Origin: Streptomyces sp. Z26
GTDB lineage: Bacteria > Actinomycetota > Actinomycetes > Streptomycetales > Streptomycetaceae
Assembly (NCBI RefSeq): GCF_003665095.1
Contig: NZ_RCHV01000002.1
Span: forward strand, 2,414,001 to 2,478,000
DNA length: 64,000 nucleotides
Reading direction: 5' to 3'
The notes below the pieces were generated by a model that worked only from the letters and a program-made list of their open reading frames with translations, was not told the DNA's origin and ran no database searches. Below are positions 40,090 through 50,308 of this stretch, one piece after another. The position numbers and the translations under genes are program-made. Numbering within the stretch: the stretch's first letter is position 1; the number at the start of each line of letters is the position of its first letter.

Positions 40090-42327
40090 TCAGACCTTGC
40101 TCGACTCCTGCCGCGGCACGATGAGCGTCGGGTGGTCCTTGAGACCCTCACCGAACTCGTGGCGCAGCTTCTCGCCCTCGACGTCGACGTTCGGCAGCAC
40201 CTTGTCCAGCCACTGCGGCAGCCACCACGCCTTGTCGCCGAGCAGTCCGAGGACCGCCGGGACGATGGCCATGCGCACGACGAACGCGTCGAAGAGGATC
40301 GCGATGGCCAGACCGAAGCCCATCATCTTGATCACGGAGTCCCCGGCACTGATGAAGCCCGCGAAGACGGCGATCATGATGACCGCGGCCGCCGTGACGA
40401 CGCGCGCGCCCAGCTTGAAGCCGGAGGTGATGGCCTCGGCGGCGTTCTCACCCCGTACGTACGCCTCCCGCATGCGCGTCACGAGGAACACCTCGTAGTC
40501 CATCGCCAGACCGAAGATCACGCCGACCATGAAGATCGGCATGGTGCTGGAGATCGGCCCGGTCTGCTCCACGCCGAAGAGGTCCGCCGCCCAGCCCCAC
40601 TGGAAGACCGTGACCACCGCGCCGAGCGCGGCCAGTACGGACAGCAGGTAGCCGAGCGCCGCCTTCAGCGGCACCAGGATCGAGCGGAAGACCAGCATCA
40701 GCAGGACGAAGGCGAGACCGACGACCAGTGACAGGTAGGGCACCAGCGCGTCGTTCATCACCTGCGAGAAGTCGATCGCGACGGCAGTGGAACCGGTGAC
40801 GAACAGCCGGGTGTCGGAGTCGTCCGCGACGGACCCGACCTCGTCGCGGAGGTCGTTGACGATGGTCTTGGTGTCCTCGTCGGCCGGGCCGGTCTCCGCT
40901 ACGGCGGTGAGGATGGCGGTGTCACCGCTCTTGTTGACCGTGACGGGGCTGGCGCTGACGACGCCGTCCACGTCCTTGACGGCCTTCTCCACCTGCTGGG
41001 TGGCGTTCTTCGCGTCGTCGCTCCCGCTGATGTCCATGACCAGCAGCAGCGGACCGTTGAAGCCGGGACCGAACGCGTCCGACAGCATGTCGTACGCCTT
41101 GCGCTGCGTGGTGTGCTCCGGCTGGCGGCCGTCATCGGGTAGCCCCAGGGCCATGCTGCTGACCGGGAGGGCGATCGCCACGAGGCCCAGCACGGACACC
41201 GCGAGCACCATCAGGGGACGGCGCAGCACGAACTTCGCCCAGCGGGCACCCGCCTGGAGCCGCTGGCCGAGAATGGGCCGGGGGACACCGGTGCGCGGGT
41301 TGGCCTTGCGGGCCTTGGTGCTGAAGATGCGCTTGCCGACCATGCCCAGCGCGGCGGGGACCAGCGTGATCGCGACGAGCACGGCCACGATCACGGTGCC
41401 GGCCGCGGCCAGACCCATCTTGGTCAGCAGCGGGATGTTGATGACCACCATGCCGGACAGTGCGATGACGACCGTGAGACCGGCGAAGACCACGGCCGAA
41501 CCGGCCGAACCGACCGCGCGCCCCGCGGCCTCCTCCTGACTCTGGCCCTCCATCAGCTCGGCACGGTAGCGGGCGGCGATGAAGAGGGCGTAGTCGATGC
41601 CGACCGCGAGGCCGATCATCAAGGCCAGCGTCGTGGTGGTGGCGGAAAGGCCGAAGGTCGTGCCCAGCGCCGCGATGAAGGAGACTCCGATCGCGATGCC
41701 GATCAGCGCGGTGATCAGCGGCAACCCCGCGGCGACCAACGAACCGAAGGTGAGGAAGAGGACCAGCGCGGCCACGGCGACACCGACGATCTCGCCGCTG
41801 CCCATCTCCGGCTGGACCATCAGCGCGTCGCCGCCGGTCTCGACGGTGAGCCCGGCGTCACGGGCCTGCTGGGCGACGTCCTCGATGCCGTCGCGGGTGG
41901 CGTCCTCCAAGTCACCGCTCGGTACCTTGTAGACAACCGAGACGTAGGCTATGTCGCCCTTCTCGCTGATCGCTCCGCTGTTGGGAGCGAACGGGTCGCT
42001 GACCGAGGCGGTCTGCTCACCCTTCAGCGCCTTCCCCGCCTTCTCGATGGCGGCCCGGTGGTCAGTGGCGGTGATCTTCCCACCGTCGGGCGCCTTGAAG
42101 ACCATACGGGCACCGGCCCCGTCGGCCGACGCTTCGGGGAAGCGGTCGCTCATCACGTCGAACGCTTCCTGGGATTCCGTACCGGGCAGCGCGAAGTCGT
42201 CGCCGGGCGCCGGACCCGCGCTGGAGGCGGCGACCCCCGAGCCCATGAGCAGCGCCACCCACACGAGGGCGACGATGCGGCGGCGCCGGAAGGCGAGCCT
42301 GCCTAGTTTGTACAGAAGAGTGGCCAC
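40090..42327 (-). CDS. MMPL family transporter (RND-type)
   Basis: 745 residues with about twelve membrane segments in two halves, each preceded by an external domain, the MMPL/RND pattern. Notable are the first helix RIVALVWVALLMGSGVAA, the GxxxDY motif GLAVGIDYALFIAARYRAEL in the first half and IFGLAMDYEVFLVTRMREAY in the second, carrying the Asp-Tyr pairs of proton relay. It exports lipids or small molecules. GTG 42327 was chosen (GGAGAA upstream); the frame extends to 42378. Confidence 0.92.
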   Translation of the reverse strand: MATLLYKLGRLAFRRRRIVALVWVALLMGSGVAASSAGPAPGDDFALPGTESQEAFDVMSDRFPEASADGAGARMVFKAPDGGKITATDHRAAIEKAGKALKGEQTASVSDPFAPNSGAISEKGDIAYVSVVYKVPSGDLEDATRDGIEDVAQQARDAGLTVETGGDALMVQPEMGSGEIVGVAVAALVLFLTFGSLVAAGLPLITALIGIAIGVSFIAALGTTFGLSATTTTLALMIGLAVGIDYALFIAARYRAELMEGQSQEEAAGRAVGSAGSAVVFAGLTVVIALSGMVVINIPLLTKMGLAAAGTVIVAVLVAITLVPAALGMVGKRIFSTKARKANPRTGVPRPILGQRLQAGARWAKFVLRRPLMVLAVSVLGLVAIALPVSSMALGLPDDGRQPEHTTQRKAYDMLSDAFGPGFNGPLLLVMDISGSDDAKNATQQVEKAVKDVDGVVSASPVTVNKSGDTAILTAVAETGPADEDTKTIVNDLRDEVGSVADDSDTRLFVTGSTAVAIDFSQVMNDALVPYLSLVVGLAFVLLMLVFRSILVPLKAALGYLLSVLAALGAVVTVFQWGWAADLFGVEQTGPISSTMPIFMVGVIFGLAMDYEVFLVTRMREAYVRGENAAEAITSGFKLGARVVTAAAVIMIAVFAGFISAGDSVIKMMGFGLAIAILFDAFVVRMAIVPAVLGLLGDKAWWLPQWLDKVLPNVDVEGEKLRHEFGEGLKDHPTLIVPRQESSKV

Positions 42328-42473
42328 GAGGCTGGTTCTCCGGTCTCGGGTCGCAGGGGCAAGGGCAGTCCACCTCAACAGACTCCAACTCTTTCGTGGT
42401 TGGGGTGCCCTTTGAAGCGGATGAGAGCCAAGTCACAGGTTGCCTCAACGTAAATGCCCAGAAGAATGGGAGG

Positions 42474-45400
42474 GTGACCGAAAGCGGCGCTTATCTCCGG
42501 TTCCCCCACCTCCATGGCGACCTGCTCTGTTTCAGCGCTGAGGACGACCTGTGGGTGTCACCACTGGCCCCTTCCGGAGCCCCCGGAGGGGCCGGGCCGG
42601 ACCGTGCGTGGCGGCTCACGGTGGACCGTACCCGCATCGGGCACCCCCGCTTCTCCCCGGACGGGCGGTACATCGCGTTCACCAATTGGCGGAGCCTCGA
42701 CCCGGAGATCCATCTCGCGCCCGTCGCGGGCGGTCCGGCCCGGCGGCTCACGTACTGGGGCTCGGCCGACACCCGCGTCTGCGGCTGGGCGCCGCCCGAC
42801 GCCGAGGGGCGTACGGACATCCTGGCCGTCGCCTCGCACGGGCAGCCCTTCTCGCACTTCACCTGGTCGTACCGCGTGGCCCTCGACGGCGGTCCCGGCA
42901 GCCAGCTGCCCTGGGGGCCGGTCGCGCACGTGGCGCTGGCGGAGGGCGGTACGGAGGACGGTACGGGGAGCGGTACGGAAACGGGCGCCGGGAACGGTGA
43001 CACGGGCGGGAGCGGTACGGCCGGGGGCGGCGTACGGCGCACGCTGCTGCTCGCCGGTACGCCGCCGCACGAGCCCGCCGCCTGGAAGCGGTACCGGGGC
43101 GGCGCCACCGGCCGCCTGTGGCTGGACGGCGAACAGCTGCTGCCGGACCTGGGCGGGCACCTGGACTGCCCCATGTTCGTCGGTGGCCGGATCGCGTTCC
43201 TCTCCGACCACGAGGGCGTCGGCAACCTCTACTCCTGCCTGCCCGACGGCACCGGTCTGCGCCGCCACACCGACCACGCCGACTTCTACGCCCGGCACGC
43301 CGCCACCGACGGCGACCGCGTCGTCTACCAGTGCGCGGGCGACCTCTGGCTCGTCGACGACCTCTCCCCCACGGGCGTCCCGCGCCGCCTCGACGTGCGC
43401 CTCGGCGGCCCCCGCGCGGGCCGCCGCACGTACCAGGTGCCCGCCGCCTCCCACGTCGACTCCCTCGCCGCCGACCACACGGGGCGCGCGAGCGCGGTGT
43501 GCGTGCGCGGCAGCCTGTACTGGCTGACGCACCGCGACGGGCCCGCCCGTACGATCTCCGACACCCCGGGCGTACGGGTGCGGCTGCCGGTGATGCTCGG
43601 CGGGACCGGGCAGATCGCGTACGTCACGGACGCGGCGGGCGAGGACGCGATCGAGATCGCGGACCTGCCGCGCGCGAGCCGCCCCAGCACGCCCCGCCGC
43701 CTGGCCGCCGGACGGCTCGGCCGCGTACGGGAGATGGCGGCGGCGCCGGACGGGGAGTCGATCGCGGTGGCGTCGCACGACGGGCGGCTGCTGCTGGTGG
43801 ACGTGACACCGCCGGGCGAGGGCGGCGGCGCGGTCCCCGACACCCTCTACACGGCCTCCGCGCGCACGGAGGCCACGGAGTCCGCGGAGGGAGCGCGTTC
43901 CGGGGACCCGACGGACGGCGAAACCGTGCGCACGGACGCGGAAAAGGGCGCCGGGCGGGGCGCGGACGCGGGTGACGTGGGCGCCCCCGTCACCGAGGTG
44001 ATCCGTTCCGTGAACGGCCCGGTCCACGACCTCGCCTTCTCCCCGGACTCCCGCTGGCTGGCGTGGGCCCACCCCGGTATCGGGCGCTCCCTGAGCCAGA
44101 TCAAGATCGTGCGCCTGGGCGGCCGCCGCACGGTCCTCGACGTGACCGACGGCCGTTTCGAGGACGAGCAGCCGGTGTTCACACTCGACGGCCGCTACCT
44201 CGCGTTCCTCTCCTGGCGCGGCTTCGACCCCGTGTACGACGTGCACACCGGCGACCTGTCGTTCCCGCTGGGCTGCCGCCCGTACCTGGTGCCGCTGTCC
44301 TCCGCGACCCCCTCCCCCTTCGCGCTGTCGGCCGACGGCCGGCCCGCCGCCGGGGGCCTGGACCCGCAGGACCACGCGGCCGAGAGCGGCACGGTGCTGG
44401 TCGAGGCGGAGGGGCTGGCGAGCCGGGTGACGCCGTTCCCGGTGGCCGCGTCCAAGTACGCGTCGCTGCGGCCCGTGGCCGGGGGCGGCCTGATCTGGCT
44501 GCGCTACCCGATCTCCGGCGCGCTCGGCGAGACCTTCGTCAACCCGGCCGACACCTCGGGCCGCCCCACGCTGGAGCACTTCGACCTCGTACGGGCACGG
44601 CGGACCGAACTCAGCGGCTACGTCGACTGGTTCTCGCTCAGCGGCGACGGCAGCAGGCTGGTCGTCAACGACAGCGGCGACCTGCGCGTGATCCCCTCCG
44701 ACGAGCTGGCCGACGCCGACTCCACCACCCCGCTCGACCTGCGCCGCATCCTGCACGAGGTGGACCCGGCTGCGGAGTGGCGGCAGGCGTTCGACGAGGC
44801 GGGGCGGATCATCCGGGCGTACTTCTGGGAGCCGCACATGTGCGGCATCGACTGGGACGGCGTACTGGCGCAGTACCGGCCGCTGGTCGAACGGGTCGCG
44901 TCCCCCGACGAGTTCGCGGACCTGCTGCGCGAGGTGACGGGCGAGCTGGGTACCTCGCACGCGTACGTCACCCCCGCCCGCCGCAACGAGGGCCCGCCGC
45001 ACTACCAGCGCGCCATCGGGCTGCTGGGCGTCAACCTGTGCCGTACGGAGGCGGGCGAGTGGCAGATCGCGCGCATCCTGCCGGGCAACTCGTCGGACTC
45101 CCGGGCCCGTTCGCCGCTGGCCGGTTCGGGCATCCGGGAGGGCGCCACGCTGACGCACGTCGACGGGCGCCCGGTCGACCCGGTGACCGGGCCCGCGCCG
45201 CTGCTGTCGGCGGCGGGCGGTACGACGGTGGAGCTGACGTTCTCGCGCCCCGACCCGGAACGGCCGCCGCGCCGCGTCGCCGTCGTACCGCTGGTCGACG
45301 AGCGCCCGCTGCGCTACCAGGACTGGGTGGCCCGGCGGCGCGAGGTCGTCCGCGAGCTGAGCGGCGGCCGCTGCGGCTACCTGCACATCCCCGACATGGG

Positions 45401-45998
45401 CGGCTCGGGCTGGGCGCAGTTCAACCGGGACCTGCGGATGGAGGTGTCGCGGCCCGCGCTGATCGTGGACGTACGGGGCAACGCGGGCGGGCACATCAGC
45501 GAACTCGTCGTCGAGAAGCTGACCCGCGTGATCCTCGGCTGGGACCTCACCCGGGACGCGCAGCCCGTGAGCTACGCCAGCAACGCGCCGCGCGGACCCG
45601 TCGTCGCGCTCGCCGACGAGGCGACCTCGTCCGACGGGGACATGATCACGGCGGCGTTCCGGCTGCTGCGGCTGGGGCCCGTGGTGGGGAGCCGTACGTG
45701 GGGCGGCGTGGTGGGCATGACCGGGCGGCACCGGCTGATGGACGGCACGGTGATCACGGTGCCGATGAACGCGGCGTGGTTCGACGGGTACGGCTGGTCC
45801 GTCGAGAACCACGGCGTGGCACCGGACATCGAGGTGCCGCGTACCCCGCTGGACTGGGCCGAGGGCAACCACACGCTGCTGCGCACCGCCGTGCGCACCG
45901 CCCTGGAACGGCTGGCGGAGCAGCCCGCCGCCGTGCCGCCCGACTACGGCGACGCCCCGGACCTGCGCCGCCCACCGCTGCCGCCGCGCGACGGCTGA
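42474..45998 (+). CDS. Tricorn protease homologue
   Basis: 1174 residues: an N-terminal six-bladed beta-propeller, a seven-bladed propeller, a C1 helical domain, a PDZ domain (about 850-960) and the C2 tail-specific-protease-like catalytic domain. Tricorn degrades peptides released by the proteasome. Key C-terminal segments: GELGTSHAYV, the nucleophile region DEATSSDGDMITAAF and WGGVVGM. Two low-complexity inserts (about residues 155-185, rich in Gly/Thr, and 465-505, rich in Glu/Asp/Gly) lengthen the propellers. GTG 42474 matches family starts; the open frame upstream starts at 42396. Confidence 0.92.
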   Translation: MTESGAYLRFPHLHGDLLCFSAEDDLWVSPLAPSGAPGGAGPDRAWRLTVDRTRIGHPRFSPDGRYIAFTNWRSLDPEIHLAPVAGGPARRLTYWGSADTRVCGWAPPDAEGRTDILAVASHGQPFSHFTWSYRVALDGGPGSQLPWGPVAHVALAEGGTEDGTGSGTETGAGNGDTGGSGTAGGGVRRTLLLAGTPPHEPAAWKRYRGGATGRLWLDGEQLLPDLGGHLDCPMFVGGRIAFLSDHEGVGNLYSCLPDGTGLRRHTDHADFYARHAATDGDRVVYQCAGDLWLVDDLSPTGVPRRLDVRLGGPRAGRRTYQVPAASHVDSLAADHTGRASAVCVRGSLYWLTHRDGPARTISDTPGVRVRLPVMLGGTGQIAYVTDAAGEDAIEIADLPRASRPSTPRRLAAGRLGRVREMAAAPDGESIAVASHDGRLLLVDVTPPGEGGGAVPDTLYTASARTEATESAEGARSGDPTDGETVRTDAEKGAGRGADAGDVGAPVTEVIRSVNGPVHDLAFSPDSRWLAWAHPGIGRSLSQIKIVRLGGRRTVLDVTDGRFEDEQPVFTLDGRYLAFLSWRGFDPVYDVHTGDLSFPLGCRPYLVPLSSATPSPFALSADGRPAAGGLDPQDHAAESGTVLVEAEGLASRVTPFPVAASKYASLRPVAGGGLIWLRYPISGALGETFVNPADTSGRPTLEHFDLVRARRTELSGYVDWFSLSGDGSRLVVNDSGDLRVIPSDELADADSTTPLDLRRILHEVDPAAEWRQAFDEAGRIIRAYFWEPHMCGIDWDGVLAQYRPLVERVASPDEFADLLREVTGELGTSHAYVTPARRNEGPPHYQRAIGLLGVNLCRTEAGEWQIARILPGNSSDSRARSPLAGSGIREGATLTHVDGRPVDPVTGPAPLLSAAGGTTVELTFSRPDPERPPRRVAVVPLVDERPLRYQDWVARRREVVRELSGGRCGYLHIPDMGGSGWAQFNRDLRMEVSRPALIVDVRGNAGGHISELVVEKLTRVILGWDLTRDAQPVSYASNAPRGPVVALADEATSSDGDMITAAFRLLRLGPVVGSRTWGGVVGMTGRHRLMDGTVITVPMNAAWFDGYGWSVENHGVAPDIEVPRTPLDWAEGNHTLLRTAVRTALERLAEQPAAVPPDYGDAPDLRRPPLPPRDG

Positions 45999-46163
45999 GG
46001 CGGGTGCGGCGGACCGGGCGGGTGGGGCGAACCGGCGTACGGGGGCGGAGAGTTCGAGCGGCCACCGCGCGCCACCTTCGTACCACTCTGATCCGAAATG
46101 CACATGGTTGAGCAGCATGTCAGGCTGGTCCTGTCCCACCCCTTTCCCAGTCTTGGAGTGACC

Positions 46164-46595
46164 ATGGGTATCTCCGACCAGTACGACGACGACAGGTCCC
46201 CGGAGCGCGGCATGGAGACGGACGACGGGCAGCAGGACCGGCGCGGCACACGGGAGGAACGCCAGGACGGCGACGCGGGCGGCTGGACGGAGGGACGGCG
46301 GTCCGACCGGTCCGACGGGCGGTCCTCGCGCGGCACGGACGACATGCGCGGCATGGACGAGAGCGGCGGTTCCGACGACATGCGCGGCATGGACGGGGAC
46401 CGGGCGATGGACGGCAACCGGGGCATGGGCGACAGCCGGGGTACGGGTGACGACCAGGGCATGAGCGGCGACCGCGGCATGGACGACGGGCGTTCGCAGC
46501 GCCGCTCGGACGACATGGCGGACCGCCCGCGCATGAGCGAGGACGAGGGCGAGGGCGAGGACTTCGGCGACGGGCCGCAGAGCGGCTCCTTCTGA
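46164..46595 (+). CDS. Repetitive, highly charged disordered protein
   Basis: 143 residues, no family recognised. After MGISDQYDDD it is almost wholly Asp/Gly/Arg/Met/Ser, with repeats such as DDMRGMD and R-GM-D/G-DSRG between residues 70 and 120, and an acidic end (SEDEGEGEDFGDG). No membrane segment or Cys. ATG 46164 follows CTTGGAGTG. The frame is open from 46098. Predicted intrinsically disordered; a desiccation or stress role would be guesswork. Confidence 0.65.
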   Translation: MGISDQYDDDRSPERGMETDDGQQDRRGTREERQDGDAGGWTEGRRSDRSDGRSSRGTDDMRGMDESGGSDDMRGMDGDRAMDGNRGMGDSRGTGDDQGMSGDRGMDDGRSQRRSDDMADRPRMSEDEGEGEDFGDGPQSGSF

Positions 46596-46612
46596 GCCGC
46601 GCGGCCGACGGC

Positions 46613-46646
46613 TGAGGGGTGCACCCGGGGCGGGGTGCACCCCTCA
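46613..46646. terminator. Perfect 14-bp terminator hairpin
   Basis: TGAGGGGTGCACCC (46613-46626), loop GGGGCG, GGGTGCACCCCTCA (46633-46646), between convergent genes ending at 46595 and 46678. Confidence 0.85.
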
Positions 46647-46677
46647 CGTCACGCGCGCGGCGGGCGGCGCGCCGCCG

Positions 46678-47565
46678 TCAGTTCCGCGCCCTGCGTGCCG
46701 CCTCGTCCGCCTCGCCACCCGCGCCGACGAGCCCCGCGCGCGGCCCCGCCGCGGCGAGCCGGGGCGCGAAGCGCCGCATCTCGCGCTGGCCGACCGTGCC
46801 GATGACCGACGGCAGGTAGCCGCGGATGCCCTGCATCCCCCTCAGCCACCACTGCCCGTAGACGTGCGCCGACCGGCGTTCGATCCCGGCGACCAGCCGG
46901 TCGACGGCCGGGCCGACCGGGTACGTCTTGTTCGACGGCCACGGCAGGCTCTGGCGCATCTCCCGCATCACGTCGTTCTGGTCGGCGCCGCGCACCATGT
47001 CGGTGTCGGTCCAGCTGAGATAGCCGACCCCGACCCGTACGCCCTGGTGTCCGGTCTCCGCGCGCAGCGAGTGCGCGAACGCCTCGGCGCCCGCCTTCGA
47101 CGCGCAGTACGCGCTCATCATCGGCGCGTGCGTGATCGCCGCGAGGGAGGCGATCTGGAGGAAGTAGCCGCGCGAGGCGATGAGATGGGGCAGGAAGGCG
47201 CGGGCCGTGACGGCGCCGCCGATGAGGTTGATCTCGATCACGCGGCGCCAGGCGACGGGGTCGGTGTCGAGCAGCGGACCGGCCGTGGCCACACCGGCGT
47301 TGGCGACGACGACGTCCACCTTCCCGAAGTGCTCCTTCACCTCCCGCGCGACCCGGTCCATGGCCTCGTTGTCGGTCACGTCGGCGCACCAGTGACGCGA
47401 GTCCGTACGGAGCGACTCGTCGACCCGCTTCAGCTCGTCCGGCTCCAGGCCGACGAGGGCGATCCGCGCGCCGCGCGCGGCGAGCTTGCGGGCGAGCAGT
47501 TCGCCGAGGCCGCGGGCGGCGCCGGTGACGACGGCGACCTGGCCGTCGAGGTCCCTGCGGGTCAT
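46678..47565 (-). CDS. Short-chain dehydrogenase/reductase
   Basis: 295-residue classical SDR: cofactor motif VVTGAARGLGELL (TGxxxGxG), NAG in VVANAGVAT, catalytic Ser in LQIASLAAITHAP and YCASKAG (YxxxK). A C-terminal extension of about 60 residues resembles SDRs of the mycobacterial SadH type. ATG 47565 overlaps the hydrolase stop (ATGA), so it is the third gene of the monooxygenase-hydrolase-SDR operon. Likely reduces or oxidises an alcohol/ketone linked to the monooxygenase step. Confidence 0.92.
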   Translation of the reverse strand: MTRRDLDGQVAVVTGAARGLGELLARKLAARGARIALVGLEPDELKRVDESLRTDSRHWCADVTDNEAMDRVAREVKEHFGKVDVVVANAGVATAGPLLDTDPVAWRRVIEINLIGGAVTARAFLPHLIASRGYFLQIASLAAITHAPMMSAYCASKAGAEAFAHSLRAETGHQGVRVGVGYLSWTDTDMVRGADQNDVMREMRQSLPWPSNKTYPVGPAVDRLVAGIERRSAHVYGQWWLRGMQGIRGYLPSVIGTVGQREMRRFAPRLAAAGPRAGLVGAGGEADEAARRARN

Positions 47566-48623
47566 GGGGTCTCCTCCTTGATCGCGAACTCACCGGCCGT
47601 GGCGCCCGGTTCGTGTCCGTCTCCCTCGCCCGCACCGTTCCGGGCGCTGTTCCCGGCACCGTTCCCGTTCCCGTTTCCGGTGAGGTGGTCCCGTACGAGC
47701 CCGGCCAGCACGCCGCTGACCGCCTCCGGCGCCTCGACGGGCGTCATGTGGCCCATGCCGGGCAGCTCCGTGAGGCCCGTGCAGTGCGGCAGCACCGCCC
47801 GCATCCGGCGGGCGTGGGGGAACGGCGTGAGCCGGTCCGCGGTCCCCGCCACGACGGCGGTCGGCAGGGACAGCCGGGACAGTTCCCCGCTCAGGTCCAG
47901 CCCGTCCAGTACGTGCCCCCAGGCCGCGCGCGTCCCGCGCGGGCAGGCGTGCACGACGCGGGTGACGGCGTCCGTCTGCGCGGGGGTCGAGGCGGGGCCC
48001 ATCGTCCCGTAGCGGAGCAACCGCCGTGAGACGGGCGTGACCGGTCCGAGCGGGAGGCTGCTGCCGAGGAGCTTCCGCTGGAGCCACGTACGGAGCGCCG
48101 CGGGCCGTACGGGCACGATGCGGGCGGCGGACACCAGCCGCGCCTCGCCCGTGCTGCACAGCATCAACGCCGCGGCGTGCTCGCGCAGTTGGGGCCGCCC
48201 GGCGGCGGCCATCAGGGTCATCCCGCCCATGGAGTGGCCGCCGACCACGGCCTTCTCCCCGGGTGCGAGGGTCCCGTCGAGCACGGCGCACAGGTCGTCG
48301 GCGAGCAGGGTGGTGGAGTGGTCGCCCGGCGCGGCGGCGGGCGTACGGCCGTGGCCGCGCTGGTCGTACACGACCACCCGCAGGCCGTCGGCGACCAGGG
48401 CGCGCACCACCGGCGCCCAGAAGGCGGTCGAGCAGGTCCACCCGTGCGCGAGGACCACCGCGGGCGCGTCCTCGGGGCCGTGCACCTCGACGTACAGGCG
48501 CGTGCCGTCCGCCGAGACGACCCGCGGGGTGCTCCGCGGCTCCGGCGGGACGAGGGCCGCGGCGATCCGCGCCTCCCGCGCGCCGTGGGCAGCCGTACGG
48601 GCGGCGCCGGAGGTGCCCGTCAC
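47562..48623 (-). CDS. Alpha/beta hydrolase
   Basis: 353 residues. Alpha/beta fold with oxyanion region VVLAHGWTCSTAFWAPV, nucleophile elbow GGHSMGGMT (Ser), acid in VVAGTADRLTP and His in LPGMGHMTPVEAP. A Gly/Asn-rich tail precedes the stop. The GTG start 48623 overlaps the monooxygenase stop (GTGA). In the operon it may hydrolyse an ester made by the Baeyer-Villiger-type enzyme. Confidence 0.92.
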   Translation of the reverse strand: MTGTSGAARTAAHGAREARIAAALVPPEPRSTPRVVSADGTRLYVEVHGPEDAPAVVLAHGWTCSTAFWAPVVRALVADGLRVVVYDQRGHGRTPAAAPGDHSTTLLADDLCAVLDGTLAPGEKAVVGGHSMGGMTLMAAAGRPQLREHAAALMLCSTGEARLVSAARIVPVRPAALRTWLQRKLLGSSLPLGPVTPVSRRLLRYGTMGPASTPAQTDAVTRVVHACPRGTRAAWGHVLDGLDLSGELSRLSLPTAVVAGTADRLTPFPHARRMRAVLPHCTGLTELPGMGHMTPVEAPEAVSGVLAGLVRDHLTGNGNGNGAGNSARNGAGEGDGHEPGATAGEFAIKEETP

Positions 48624-50224
48624 GGCCGCTCCTCCCCCGCCGCGGCGAGCGCCGTACCGCCGACCGCCGGCGCGTCGGCCGACGCTTCGGCCGGTGCGGG
48701 CGACGGCGCGCGCCGCACGTCGTACTCCGACAGGTCCAGGCGCCGCGTCAGCCGCCGGAACTCGCCGGTCGTGCCCGGCCATACGGTCGTGTTCCGGCCG
48801 TTCGCGTCCAGGTACCAGCTGTCGCAGCCGCCCGTGCTCCACACCGTCCGCTCCATGCGGTCCTGCACGTGGTCGTTCCAGGCGTCGACGGCCGCCGCGC
48901 GCGGCTCGAAGGCCGCCCGGCCGCCGAAGGTGTCGAGCTGCCGGAGGTAGTCGACCATGTAGTTCAGCTGCGACTCGATCATGAGGATCATCGAGCTGTT
49001 GCCGAGGCCGGTGTTGGGGCCGATGACGGTCATGAAGTTCGGGAAGCCCACCGCCGTACAGCCGCGCAGGGCCTTCATGCCGTCCCGCCACGCCTCCGCG
49101 AGGGTCGTGCCGTCGGCGCCCTTGATACGGTCCGCGATCGGCATGTCGGTGACGTGGAAACCGGTGCCGAAGATGATCGCGTCGGCCTCCGTCTCCGTAC
49201 CGTCGGCCGCCACGAGCGTGCTGCCGCGCACCTCCTTCAGCCCGGACGCGACGACGTCGACGTCGGGGCGGGCGAGCGCCGGGTAGTACGCGTTGGAGAG
49301 CAGGATGCGCTTGCAGCCGATGCGGTAGTCGGGCGTCAGCTTGCGCCGCAGCTCCGGGTCACTGATGGACTTCGTCATGTGCCGGGAGGCCAGCTTCTCG
49401 ACCAGGCCCAGCTGTTCGGGACGCTTGGTGAACGCGCCCACCTGGAGTTCCCGGATGCCCCACAGGACCCCGCGCCGCAGGGTTCCGGTGACCGGGACCC
49501 TGCCGTGCAGCCAGCGTTCCGGGCCGGTGATGCGGCGGTCGACGCGCGGCATCACCCAGGGCGCGGTGCGCTGGAAGACGGTGAGCCGTTCGGTCTCCGG
49601 AGCGATGGACGGCACGATCTGGATCGCGGAGGCACCCGTACCGACCATCGCGACGCGCTTGCCCCGCAGGTCGTAGTCGTGGTCCCACTGCGCGGAGTGG
49701 AAGACCTTGCCCTCGAACGTGTCCAGGCCGGGGATGTCCGGGATCTTCGGGTCGGAGAGGGGGCCCGTCGCGGACACCACGAAGTCGGCCGTCAACGTGG
49801 CCCGTTCGGTCTCGATGACCCAGTGGAACTCCTCGGTGTCCCAGGTCATCCGGTGCACCTCGGTGGAGAGGCGGAGGTGCGGCCGCAGCCCGAAGGTGTC
49901 GGCGACGCCCTCCAGGTACGCCCGGATGTGCCGCTGGCCGGAGAACGTACGCGGCCACTCCGGGTTGGGCGCGAACGAGAACGAGTACAGGTGCGACGGC
50001 ACGTCGCAGGCACAGCCCGGATAGCTGTTGTCGCGCCAGGTGCCGCCGACGGAGTCGCGGCGCTCCAGCACGACGAAGTCCGTGATGCCCGCGCGGCGCA
50101 GCCGTACGGCGGCGCCCAGACCGCCGAACCCGCTGCCGATCACCGCCACCCGTACGTGTTCGCGTTCACCCGCGCCGTCGTTCCCGCCCACGCGCCCGCT
50201 GTCGCTCTCGCGCTCGGCTGCCAT
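48620..50224 (-). CDS. Flavin-containing (Baeyer-Villiger type) monooxygenase
   Basis: 534 residues. FAD Rossmann motif VAVIGSGFGGLGAAVRL near residue 27, the BVMO fingerprint FEGKVFHSAQWD (FxGxxxHxxxW), and the NADPH Rossmann motif VAMVGTGASAIQIVP. BVMOs insert oxygen next to a ketone to give an ester. The order monooxygenase, hydrolase, SDR resembles the mymA-lipR-sadH part of the M. tuberculosis mymA operon. ATG 50224 follows GGGAGG; the open frame starts 39 bases earlier. Ala/Pro-rich tail. Divergent from a MerR gene. Confidence 0.93.
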   Translation of the reverse strand: MAAERESDSGRVGGNDGAGEREHVRVAVIGSGFGGLGAAVRLRRAGITDFVVLERRDSVGGTWRDNSYPGCACDVPSHLYSFSFAPNPEWPRTFSGQRHIRAYLEGVADTFGLRPHLRLSTEVHRMTWDTEEFHWVIETERATLTADFVVSATGPLSDPKIPDIPGLDTFEGKVFHSAQWDHDYDLRGKRVAMVGTGASAIQIVPSIAPETERLTVFQRTAPWVMPRVDRRITGPERWLHGRVPVTGTLRRGVLWGIRELQVGAFTKRPEQLGLVEKLASRHMTKSISDPELRRKLTPDYRIGCKRILLSNAYYPALARPDVDVVASGLKEVRGSTLVAADGTETEADAIIFGTGFHVTDMPIADRIKGADGTTLAEAWRDGMKALRGCTAVGFPNFMTVIGPNTGLGNSSMILMIESQLNYMVDYLRQLDTFGGRAAFEPRAAAVDAWNDHVQDRMERTVWSTGGCDSWYLDANGRNTTVWPGTTGEFRRLTRRLDLSEYDVRRAPSPAPAEASADAPAVGGTALAAAGEERP

Positions 50225-50308
50225 ATGTGCCGCCTCCCGAGGTCTCACCCTTTGGTCCCGCACCGACTGTGTTCCGCACCGACTGGTTCCGCGACGTCCG
50301 GCCCACTG

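Noticed and set aside
42558..46640. Minus-strand frame of 1360 codons
   Set aside because: Shadow of the Tricorn gene; composition is typical antisense and no domain is recognisable.
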